From SFHK01 sp045538305 (lineage in GTDB: Bacteria > Bacillota > Clostridia > Christensenellales > Aristaeellaceae), in contig JAZSRC010000016.1 in assembly GCA_045538305.1 (NCBI GenBank), positions 62,001 to 126,000 of the forward strand: 64,000 nucleotides of DNA, written 5' to 3'. Below, in pieces: positions 57,569 through 64,000 of this stretch. Under the pieces are notes generated by a model that was not told the DNA's origin, did not search any database, and saw only the letters and a list, made by a program, of their open reading frames with translations. Positions within the stretch are counted from its first letter, which is position 1, and every line of letters starts with the position of its first letter. Made by a program: the position numbers and the translations under genes.

Positions 57569-58990
57569 TTATTCGGCTTTTGCTTCCGCTTCGTCCGCCT
57601 TTACGATTTCTTCCGCCGCGCGTCCTACAAGACCGCCGGTGGTTACGTCCCTGAGCATCTTGGGGATATCAATGCCCAGCGCGCCCTTCATAGCTTCAAA
57701 GGACTGCATCATAGAGCCCGTCACATCGCGGGTCAGGCCGGTTGCAGCGCCTTCGCCGAACATGAGGATCTTCTCCGTCTGCGCAAGGGGCTTACCGATC
57801 GCCTCTGCAACCTCAGGCAGCTTGTTGACAACCATTTCGAGGATGGCGGCTTCGCCGTATTTCTGCATGGCGAGCGCTTTCATCTCGATGGACTGTGCTT
57901 CTGCGCGGCCCTTCATCAGGATGGCTTCGGCTTCCTTCTCGGCTGCGTAGAATTCCGCATCCGCCTGCGCCTGCAGCTCAGCCTTTTCAGCTTCCGCCTG
58001 CGCGATACGCGCATCGCGTTCTGCCTCCGCCTTTTCGCGGATTTCTACGTTCAGCTTCTGCCTCTGGATTTCAACCTGCTGGCGCTCCAGCTCGGTCTGT
58101 TTCTGGAGGCGGATCATTTCTGCCTGCGCTCTCTCTTCTTCAAAGCTGCGTCTTGCGACCTCCTGCTGTACCTTGTACGCCATATCGGCATCGGCACGGG
58201 CACGGTCGGCCTGAATCTTGTATTCGGCCTGCTTCAATTCCAGCTCCTTGGTCTGCTCGGCAATCAGGGTATCGGCCTCCATCTTGGCCTTGTGGCCCTG
58301 CTGTTCAGCCTCGGACTTGGCGATCTGAGCGTCTCTTTCCTTCTCAACGATGTTCTTGGTAGCCATGGTTTCTACCACGCCGTCCTTATCGGAGAAGTTC
58401 TGGATGGTGATGTTGATGATTTCAAGGCCCATGTTCGCCATGTCGGCAGTTGCAGCGCGGCTGGTCTCGGTGGCGAACTTATCGCGGTTCTGAACCAGAT
58501 CGGCAATGCTCATGCGGCCGATGATTTCGCGCATGTTACCTTCCAGAACCTGCTGGGCGATTGCGGCGATTTCCTGGGGCTTCCAGTTCAGGAACTGCTC
58601 GGCGGCGGTTGCAATGGAAACGTCGTCCGAACCGATCTTGATGTTGGCTACGCCGTCAACCATAACGGAAATGTATTCCTGAGAGGGCACAGGCTGAGTG
58701 GTGCGGATATCCACCTGCATGATGCCGAGGTTCAGCTTATCAACTCTTTCAAAAAACGGGATTACCATCGTCGCGCCGCCGCGAACAATGCGGTAACCAA
58801 ACTTTTTCACGACAACCTTACCGTCTGCATCCTTCACCTTGTAGCGACGGCGCACACAGCCGGAAATAACGAGCGCAATGTTTGGCGGTACCTTGCGGTA
58901 ATTGGCAAGCAGTAAAAACAGCACTACAGCGGCTGCGATAATGATTGCCAGCCAGGTCGGGTTTTTGAGAATCGCAATAACCTTATCCAT
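57569..58990 (-). CDS. floT: Flotillin-like SPFH-domain protein
   Basis: 473 residues. An N-terminal hydrophobic hairpin (~12-30) is followed by the SPFH/PHB domain (~35-210; KVPPNIALVISG, NIKIGSDDVSIATAAEQFLNW) and a long coiled coil rich in A, E, K and Q (~215-390) with repeated EA pairs. The C-terminus (AEAIGKPLAQTEKILMFGEG) is typical of flotillins. Flotillins scaffold membrane microdomains. An NfeD-type partner, often adjacent in Bacillus, is not seen. ATG 58990 follows GAGGAGGG. The gene is monocistronic, with its own promoter and terminator. Confidence 0.94.
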   Translation of the reverse strand: MDKVIAILKNPTWLAIIIAAAVVLFLLLANYRKVPPNIALVISGCVRRRYKVKDADGKVVVKKFGYRIVRGGATMVIPFFERVDKLNLGIMQVDIRTTQPVPSQEYISVMVDGVANIKIGSDDVSIATAAEQFLNWKPQEIAAIAQQVLEGNMREIIGRMSIADLVQNRDKFATETSRAATADMANMGLEIINITIQNFSDKDGVVETMATKNIVEKERDAQIAKSEAEQQGHKAKMEADTLIAEQTKELELKQAEYKIQADRARADADMAYKVQQEVARRSFEEERAQAEMIRLQKQTELERQQVEIQRQKLNVEIREKAEAERDARIAQAEAEKAELQAQADAEFYAAEKEAEAILMKGRAEAQSIEMKALAMQKYGEAAILEMVVNKLPEVAEAIGKPLAQTEKILMFGEGAATGLTRDVTGSMMQSFEAMKGALGIDIPKMLRDVTTGGLVGRAAEEIVKADEAEAKAE

Positions 58991-59017
58991 TTTTTCCCTC
59001 CTCATTCGTTTGTCTAT

Positions 59018-59046
59018 ATTTTAGCACCCGGATGCCTGAATGTCAA
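59018..59046 (-). promoter_or_regulatory. Sigma-A promoter for floT
   Basis: On the - strand TTGACA (59046-59041), 17-bp spacer, TAAAAT (59023-59018). Confidence 0.8.
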
Positions 59047-59084
59047 CGCAATGCTGCCATATTAGACGATTGTGTGTCTCAAAC

Positions 59085-59121
59085 ATACAAAATCGCCCCC
59101 GGAATATCATCCGAAGGGCGA
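59085..59121 (-). terminator. Probable terminator after the 556-residue carboxypeptidase gene
   Basis: On the - strand TCGCCC...CGGA pairs with TCCG...GGGCGA with small internal loops, then TTTTGTATG. It lies in the leader region upstream of the floT promoter. Confidence 0.6.
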
Positions 59122-59135
59122 AATCCTATATGGTG

Positions 59136-60806
59136 CTACTGTTTCTTCTGCGATTGAACGGCGGGACGCCTGTTCTGAACGCCGGCAACTGATGAGGGCG
59201 TACGCTTTACAGGCCGCATCTGTCCCTGAGACGCGCCTCCCTGCACAGGCGGACGCTTGGCAGGCGTTTTTGCCGACGGTACCCTTGCTGCTGCGGATTT
59301 TGCATTCCGCATTTCCGGATGGGCCTTCAGGTATGCTTCGCGTTGCTTCTGCCGCTTGATGTATTCCCTGCGCTTTCTTTCCAGCTGCTGCCTGCGCAGG
59401 CGATTGCGCCGCCTGACCTTGCGGACGCGCATGACAATCAAAACGATGATGACTGCAAACAGCGCCCAATACAGTATTCGAACCGGCGGATTATGTCTGG
59501 GCATCAGCTTAAAGAGGAACGGCGCGTTATTCTCAATCCATTCGTCCATTACCTCGTCAATGGTAGGCGGCTCCTCCTCGACATCGCGGGAAGCTGCAAC
59601 ATAGCCGGTATAGATTTCGCCGGCGGGCGTTTTAAACTGCGCGCTTCCAAGCACGTCGCCGGCTTTGATCGGCGCAACAAGCGCATTTTCATCCAGAACC
59701 ACGGATATGCGGTTGGTAAAATCCTCCACCAGTTGCTTCTGGTAGTACAGATCCTCAAGGTCATCCACCAGGAACCACTCGCGATAGGTTTGGGGCATAT
59801 CGACAATGCTGAGCTTCAGATATCCGTTATTCGGATCGCTGTATGCGGCGTTATCCACCGCAACCGACAGGTACTGATCCTCGCACATCTCGTAAATCTC
59901 ATAGAAAGACAGCGCCTGATATCTGGAAAACCCGTATTTGAAAAGGCGGATGGTGTCGGTAAATGCCTCCACATATTGTTTATCGTCGCTGTCCGTATTC
60001 AGCGTTACGGAGATCAGTGTGGTATCGTCCTTTTTTGCTGCGCCGACAAAGCAGCGGCCCGCATTTTTGGTAGAGCCGGTCTTTACACCGATACAGTATT
60101 CATAATAAAGGGGCTTGTTAGATATAAGCAGATCGTATTTGGTGGTCAAGCTCAGTCCTTCCGGGTGAGCGTTCGTGGGATCAATCACATAATCCACACA
60201 CGCGACGATATCCCGAAACATGGGTTCCTTCATCGCATACTGCGTGAGGATAGCAAGATCATAGGCCGTCGTACAATGGTTTGCCGAATGATATCCGTGC
60301 GAATTCTCATAATGCGTGGAATTCATGCCGAGCGATGCCGCCGTTTTATTCATAAGCTCGACAAACTTTGCCTCGCTGCCGCTGACCAATATGGCAATGG
60401 CAAGCGCCGCATCGTTACCGGAAGCCAGCATCATGCCATAGAGAAGATCGTCAAACAGCATGACCTCGCCCGGTACGATACCGAGCTTGGAGGAATCATT
60501 GGATACGGTAATTCCGTTGGGTATGGTTACCCTTTGTCCCACAGGACCGTATTCAATTGCCAGAATACAGGTCATAATCTTTGTGGTGCTGGCGGGATAA
60601 CGCCGTTCATATGCATTTTTCTCAAACAGAATTCTGCCGCTGGAGGCGTCCATCACAAGACAACTGTCTCCATACAAATGTCCCGCCTCCAAAAGTTCGG
60701 GCATAGACGTGGAATAGTCCGCAGGCGTTGCGGCAACTGCAGACAAATTCAGCACAAACAGGCAAATAAAAAGCCATATAAAAGCGTTGCGTGCAGAAAA
60801 ATGCAT
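59136..60806 (-). CDS. D-alanyl-D-alanine carboxypeptidase (DacF/PBP5 type) with long basic tail
   Basis: 556 residues. Signal peptide ~1-26. The penicillin-binding S11 domain has the three motifs S73-T-T-K76, S129-G-N131 and K242-T-G244. A beta-rich PBP5-C-like domain follows, then a transmembrane helix (~440-460) and a ~95-residue cytosolic tail extremely rich in R, K and Q. The enzyme trims the terminal D-Ala of peptidoglycan stem peptides outside the cell. Membrane attachment by a true TM helix with a large basic tail is unlike the amphipathic anchor of classical PBP5. ATG follows CCGGAGG. Second of two tandem carboxypeptidase genes. Confidence 0.93.
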   Translation of the reverse strand: MHFSARNAFIWLFICLFVLNLSAVAATPADYSTSMPELLEAGHLYGDSCLVMDASSGRILFEKNAYERRYPASTTKIMTCILAIEYGPVGQRVTIPNGITVSNDSSKLGIVPGEVMLFDDLLYGMMLASGNDAALAIAILVSGSEAKFVELMNKTAASLGMNSTHYENSHGYHSANHCTTAYDLAILTQYAMKEPMFRDIVACVDYVIDPTNAHPEGLSLTTKYDLLISNKPLYYEYCIGVKTGSTKNAGRCFVGAAKKDDTTLISVTLNTDSDDKQYVEAFTDTIRLFKYGFSRYQALSFYEIYEMCEDQYLSVAVDNAAYSDPNNGYLKLSIVDMPQTYREWFLVDDLEDLYYQKQLVEDFTNRISVVLDENALVAPIKAGDVLGSAQFKTPAGEIYTGYVAASRDVEEEPPTIDEVMDEWIENNAPFLFKLMPRHNPPVRILYWALFAVIIVLIVMRVRKVRRRNRLRRQQLERKRREYIKRQKQREAYLKAHPEMRNAKSAAARVPSAKTPAKRPPVQGGASQGQMRPVKRTPSSVAGVQNRRPAVQSQKKQ

Positions 60807-60839
60807 AGTTTCCTCCGGATCGGCGATAAAATCGAATAT

Positions 60840-60868
60840 ATTTTATCACGTACAGACACTTTTGTACA
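60840..60868 (-). promoter_or_regulatory. Promoter for the 556-residue carboxypeptidase
   Basis: On the - strand TGTACA (60868-60863), 17-bp spacer, TAAAAT (60845-60840). The -35 box TGTACA is shared with the neighbouring carboxypeptidase gene. Confidence 0.65.
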
Positions 60869-60895
60869 TAAATTATAGGTGAAAAAACACTCCCA

Positions 60896-61750
60896 TTACG
60901 AACCGGCATTTAGTTTCTTGAAACCGTACTGATACAGCGTTTTGGCTTCCGTCCACTTAGGCATTTTTTCCCAGCCGCACCTGAGCAAAACAACGATCAG
61001 CTCCATATCCTCCTTTACCGCCGCGCCCACATAGCACTGTCCGGCGGCTGCCGTATAGCCGGTTTTGATACCGTATGCATACTGGTAGTAGTATGGGGAT
61101 TCATAGTTGGTAATGGAATAGTTATGCGCAATCTCCAGTTCGCCCCGAAGGGATGTAGGTTGCATGGTATAACGCTCGGAAAATGTGATTTCACGGAACA
61201 GATCGTTTTCAAGCGCATGGCTTGTCAGTATCGCCATATCCCTTGCAGTGGTGTAGTGCCCCGTCTGAGTATATCCGTGTGCATTCATAAAATGGGTATT
61301 GGTCATGCCAAGTTCTTTCGCCTTGTCGTTCATTTCTTTCACAAAGGCTTCAATGCTTCCGCTGACAAGCTCGGCAATGGCGTTGGCAGCGTCGTTCCCG
61401 CTTCTGTAAATCAAGCTGTACCAAAGATCGCGCATCGGCATTTCTTCGCCATAGAACACGGGAACGCGGGATGAATCCAGCGCAATATCCTGCACGCATT
61501 TAGGAATTGTGACAATCTCATTCGGATTTGATTTCTCAATTGCTATTAAAAGTGTCATAATTTTTGTAATACTTGCCGGAGCAAGGCGTTCGTCCGCTTT
61601 TTTTTCAAACAAAACCTCGCCCGTTTTTGCATCAATCAATATGCACGCGGCGGACAAAAGCGTATTCGGATCCAGCGTTTCAGCCGCCGCAAAAAAAGAG
61701 CATAAACAGACCGTCACCGCAAGTAAACATGATAGTAACCTTATCTTCAA
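60896..61750 (-). CDS. D-alanyl-D-alanine carboxypeptidase (S11 family), short form
   Basis: 284 residues. Signal peptide ~1-24, then a single S11 penicillin-binding domain with S60-I-T-K63, SGN (in YRSGNDAANA) and KTG (IKTGYTAAAG). There is no C-terminal PBP5-C domain and no TM anchor, so it is probably secreted or wall-associated. Start: GAGGTG is the ribosome site and TTG 61750 follows 6 nt later. The GTG at 61759 lies inside that site and cannot be the start. It is transcribed divergently from the two-component genes and is followed by the longer paralogue. Confidence 0.93.
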   Translation of the reverse strand: MKIRLLSCLLAVTVCLCSFFAAAETLDPNTLLSAACILIDAKTGEVLFEKKADERLAPASITKIMTLLIAIEKSNPNEIVTIPKCVQDIALDSSRVPVFYGEEMPMRDLWYSLIYRSGNDAANAIAELVSGSIEAFVKEMNDKAKELGMTNTHFMNAHGYTQTGHYTTARDMAILTSHALENDLFREITFSERYTMQPTSLRGELEIAHNYSITNYESPYYYQYAYGIKTGYTAAAGQCYVGAAVKEDMELIVVLLRCGWEKMPKWTEAKTLYQYGFKKLNAGS

Positions 61751-61824
61751 TTGAATCACCTCATAAGATTGGACGCGTGCGTCCGGAAAAAGTTCTGTCT
61801 GTGAAAAATTTCAAGTTTCCATAT

Positions 61825-61853
61825 ATAATAGCATAAAAAGTATTTTTTGTACA
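61825..61853 (-). promoter_or_regulatory. Promoter for the short carboxypeptidase gene
   Basis: On the - strand TGTACA (61853-61848), 17-bp spacer, TATTAT (61830-61825). Confidence 0.6.
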
Positions 61854-61879
61854 GCGATATGAAAATTTACATACATCTA

Positions 61880-61908
61880 TTGCAATGAAATAGAAAATCG
61901 ATTATAAT
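61880..61908 (+). promoter_or_regulatory. Promoter for the response-regulator operon
   Basis: TTGCAA (61880-61885), 17-bp spacer, TATAAT (61903-61908). The same hexamers and spacing as the HerA-like gene promoter. Confidence 0.75.
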
Positions 61909-61977
61909 ATATGTGACATAGCTTTGCAATACTGAAATTGGCTTTTGGCCTGTGAAATACTGAACGGAGGCAACCTG

Positions 61978-62670
61978 ATGGCGCACAAGATTTTGATTGT
62001 GGACGACGAGCCCTTGATCGTAAAGGGATTAAAATATTCCCTCGAGCAGGATAATTACGAGACCGATTCTGCTCAGGACGGCGAAGAGGCGCTGAATAAA
62101 TTCTTCACCGGCAGATATGATCTGGTGATTCTCGACGTCATGCTTCCGAAGCTCGACGGTATTGAGGTATGCCAGCGCATCCGCGAAAAGAGCAGCGTGC
62201 CGATCATCATGCTCACCGCTAAGGGCGAAGATATGGACAAAATCCTCGGCCTCGAGTACGGTGCGGATGACTACATGACCAAGCCCTTCAACATTCTGGA
62301 GGTCAAGGCCCGCATTAAAACCATTTTCCGCCGCACGACAATGATGCAGAAGGAAAGCACGCAGTCTGTGCTGTCCGTGCGCGATATGCGCATTAATCTC
62401 AATAACCGTTCCGTGAACATCGGTTCAAAGGAGATTAACCTGACCGCCAAAGAATTCGATCTTCTTCAGCTGTTTGTTTCCAACCGCGGCAAGGTATTCA
62501 GCCGTGAAAACCTGCTTGAAACCATCTGGAAGTACGATTATCTGGGCGACCTGCGTACGGTAGACGTACACATCCGTCGTCTGCGTGAAAAGATCGAAAA
62601 GAACCCCGCGCAGCCGGAATTCATATTCACCAAATGGGGTGTCGGCTATTATTTCACTGACAAGGATTAA
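61978..62670 (+). CDS. OmpR/PhoB-family response regulator
   Basis: 230 residues. The receiver domain (~1-120) has the acidic pair D9-D10, phospho-acceptor D53 (VILDVMLP), T in MLTAKG and the Lys of TKPF. The winged-helix DNA-binding domain (~130-230) has LTAKEFDLLQLFVSNRGKVFSRENLL and RTVDVHIRRLREKI. It resembles WalR/PhoP-type regulators; which one cannot be decided. ATG 61978 follows ACGGAGG. The histidine kinase follows with an overlap. The divergent carboxypeptidase gene is a natural candidate target. Confidence 0.94.
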   Translation: MAHKILIVDDEPLIVKGLKYSLEQDNYETDSAQDGEEALNKFFTGRYDLVILDVMLPKLDGIEVCQRIREKSSVPIIMLTAKGEDMDKILGLEYGADDYMTKPFNILEVKARIKTIFRRTTMMQKESTQSVLSVRDMRINLNNRSVNIGSKEINLTAKEFDLLQLFVSNRGKVFSRENLLETIWKYDYLGDLRTVDVHIRRLREKIEKNPAQPEFIFTKWGVGYYFTDKD

Positions 62671-64000
62671 AAGCATATTCCGCTCCCTTCGATGGCAGTT
62701 TGTAGTCGCCTACCTGCTGATTATCATCATCGCCTTTACGATTGTAACGGCGTCGGTGATTCAGTTGGTAGGCGAATATCTGTTTAATCAACGCGTACGC
62801 GAAGAGGAGCGCGTTGCAGCGGAAACCGCACAGGAGTTTGCGCCAATGTTCCTCGCCCGCGATGCGGCGGGTATGTACCATCGGGCGACGGAAATCAGCC
62901 AGCAGTACGATTCACAAATCATCGTGCTGGACGAATACGGAATCGTACAGGTAGATTCTCAAAGCCGCCTGAACGGCCACCGTCTCGCTATTGAGCAGGT
63001 TGCAAATGTGCTTGGCGGAAGCGAAAGCGATTACGGCTATTATCAGGCGCCCGCTGCAGACGCCATATTTCTGACTCATTCCGAAGACGCCGGCGTTATG
63101 ACGGGCGTCTATTCGCATGCCATTCACGATAAAACAAGCATTTCCGGCGTTCTTTTATACATTTCAAAGGCGCAGGATATCTATATCGGCCTTTCGTCGG
63201 TCACCCGGCAGATTTCTATGATTCTTCTGGCGGTATTTGCCGTTATCGGCCTTTTCTCCATTATCATTGTAAATCTGTTTACGCGCCCGGTGAAGGACTT
63301 GAGCGACGGTATTCAGCAGATTTCCAAGGGTGATTTTACTGCCCGCGTACGCGTACGCGGCAAAAACGAATTTTCCGAGCTTGCCCGCGCGTTCAACAGC
63401 ATGTCCTCCCGTATGGAAGTGCTCGACCGATCCCGAAATCAGTTCGTATCAAACGCGTCGCACGAGCTGAAAACGCCGTTAAGCACAATGAAAATCCTCC
63501 TGCAGACCATACTCTATCAGGAGGTATACGACCCTGAAATTTCAAAAGAATTCCTTACGGACATCGATAAAGAAATCGACCGGTTGAGTTATGTAATCAG
63601 CGATCTACTGACGCTGGTCAGCATAGACAGCGGCGAGCTGCGCCTTAAAACTGCACCGCTTTCCCTTCGGGATCTGATACGGGATAACGTAAAGCGCCTT
63701 CTGCCTCTTGCGCGCGAGCGCGGTATCGAACTGGAGTTTACCTGCCGGGAAAACGTAGAAACCATGGGCGATATGATGAAGCTGAACCAGGTGTTTTATA
63801 ACCTGATCGATAACGCCATCAAGTACACGCCCCGCGGCGGCAGCGTGCGCGTGGACCTGGTAAGGCAGGGAAAAATGGCCGTTGGCCGCGTTACAGATAC
63901 CGGCATCGGCATACCGGCGGAGGATCAGATTCATATTTTCGATCGCTTCTATCGCGTGGACAAAGCGCGGTCCCGTGAAACCGGCGGCACGGGTCTGGGC
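62639..64000 (+). CDS. Sensor histidine kinase, 3' end beyond window
   Basis: 454 codons visible, running off the window. A TM helix near residues 22-43 (VVAYLLIIIIAFTIVTASVI) is followed by a ~130-residue extracellular sensor, then TM2 (MILLAVFAVIGLFSIIIVNLF). The HAMP domain follows, then the H-box FVSNASHELKTPLS with phospho-acceptor His, the N-box NLIDNAIKYTP, G1 DTGIGI, the F-box IFDRFYRVD and G2 ETGGTGLG. The layout is PhoR/WalK-like. The start is uncertain: GTG 62639 (32 bp inside the regulator gene) is the only standard start codon near, without a clear ribosome site; AAGGA at 62662-62666 precedes only non-standard codons. Confidence 0.93.
   Translation, partial: MSAIISLTRIKSIFRSLRWQFVVAYLLIIIIAFTIVTASVIQLVGEYLFNQRVREEERVAAETAQEFAPMFLARDAAGMYHRATEISQQYDSQIIVLDEYGIVQVDSQSRLNGHRLAIEQVANVLGGSESDYGYYQAPAADAIFLTHSEDAGVMTGVYSHAIHDKTSISGVLLYISKAQDIYIGLSSVTRQISMILLAVFAVIGLFSIIIVNLFTRPVKDLSDGIQQISKGDFTARVRVRGKNEFSELARAFNSMSSRMEVLDRSRNQFVSNASHELKTPLSTMKILLQTILYQEVYDPEISKEFLTDIDKEIDRLSYVISDLLTLVSIDSGELRLKTAPLSLRDLIRDNVKRLLPLARERGIELEFTCRENVETMGDMMKLNQVFYNLIDNAIKYTPRGGSVRVDLVRQGKMAVGRVTDTGIGIPAEDQIHIFDRFYRVDKARSRETGGTGLG

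Noticed and set aside
1..64000. Phage, CRISPR, transposon, integron or toxin-antitoxin island
   Set aside because: No integrase, transposase, phage structural gene, direct-repeat array or att-like pair was seen; the SUKH gene has no adjacent toxin.

Overview
The window looks like a chromosomal segment of an anaerobic, spore-forming Clostridia-class Firmicute with a roughly balanced GC content. The reasons are: a SpoIVB sporulation protease, a T-box leader in front of ileS, the tilS-hpt-ftsH order known from Bacillus and Clostridia, ribonuclease Y, a WalR/ResD-type two-component pair, two D,D-carboxypeptidases, and an EtfAB-coupled lactate-type dehydrogenase with a ferredoxin-like EtfA. Many sigma-A promoters with 17-bp spacers and TTGACA/TATAAT-like boxes can be read directly. 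The genus is not resolvable from the sequence alone. I found no rRNA, tRNA, CRISPR array, prophage, transposase or plasmid feature.

Layout. 1-1.8 kb: membrane protein (cut by the window edge), Smr-domain protein, convergent SDR reductase. 1.9-9.2 kb (+): secreted Ig-like surface protein, DUF2461 protein, phosphohexomutase-like enzyme, transketolase, cytoplasmic BNR/sialidase-like protein. 9.3-14.4 kb (mostly -): secreted glycan-binding-type protein, VOC enzyme, a four-gene run (2-TM protein, UspA-like, LCP ligase, YdcF-like) and a convergent MazG-like gene. 14.7-18.9 kb (+): purB, an APH-like kinase, rny. 19.1-23.2 kb (-): tilS-hpt-ftsH. 23.4-26.6 kb (+): spoIVB, stand-alone TipAS domain, HerA-like ATPase. 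26.9-34.8 kb (-): lon-engB, a small secreted protein, and an MBL hydrolase-comEC-holA operon. 35-39.8 kb (+): M20 and M42 peptidases, formate/nitrite-type channel, M3 oligopeptidase. 39.8-48.3 kb (-): serC-serA-DUF1015, then scpB-DUF6062-GH42-metallophosphoesterase-trmB. 48.4-56.2 kb (+): T-box/ileS, SUKH protein, etfB-etfA-FAD dehydrogenase. 56.3-61.8 kb (-): M20 peptidase, flotillin, two D,D-carboxypeptidases. 61.9-64 kb (+): response regulator and histidine kinase (cut by the window end).

How it fits together. Most genes are housekeeping: serine and purine synthesis, pentose phosphate pathway, proteolysis (Lon, FtsH, several peptidases), RNA decay, tRNA modification and charging, chromosome segregation and cell-envelope maintenance. 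The envelope theme recurs: LCP ligase, two PBP5-type carboxypeptidases next to a two-component system, flotillin, and two large secreted proteins of unknown role.

The least ordinary items are: a dispersed intergenic repeat present twice (18941-19010 and 26738-26806) that carries a perfect hairpin and an open, similar peptide; a nested terminator-like structure that swallows the Shine-Dalgarno sequence of the formate/nitrite-type channel gene; a palindrome over the -10 box of the lone TipAS gene; a phosphohexomutase with a rewritten active-site loop; and the lactate dehydrogenase/Etf cassette. I do not see a clear undescribed multi-gene defence or metabolic system here.
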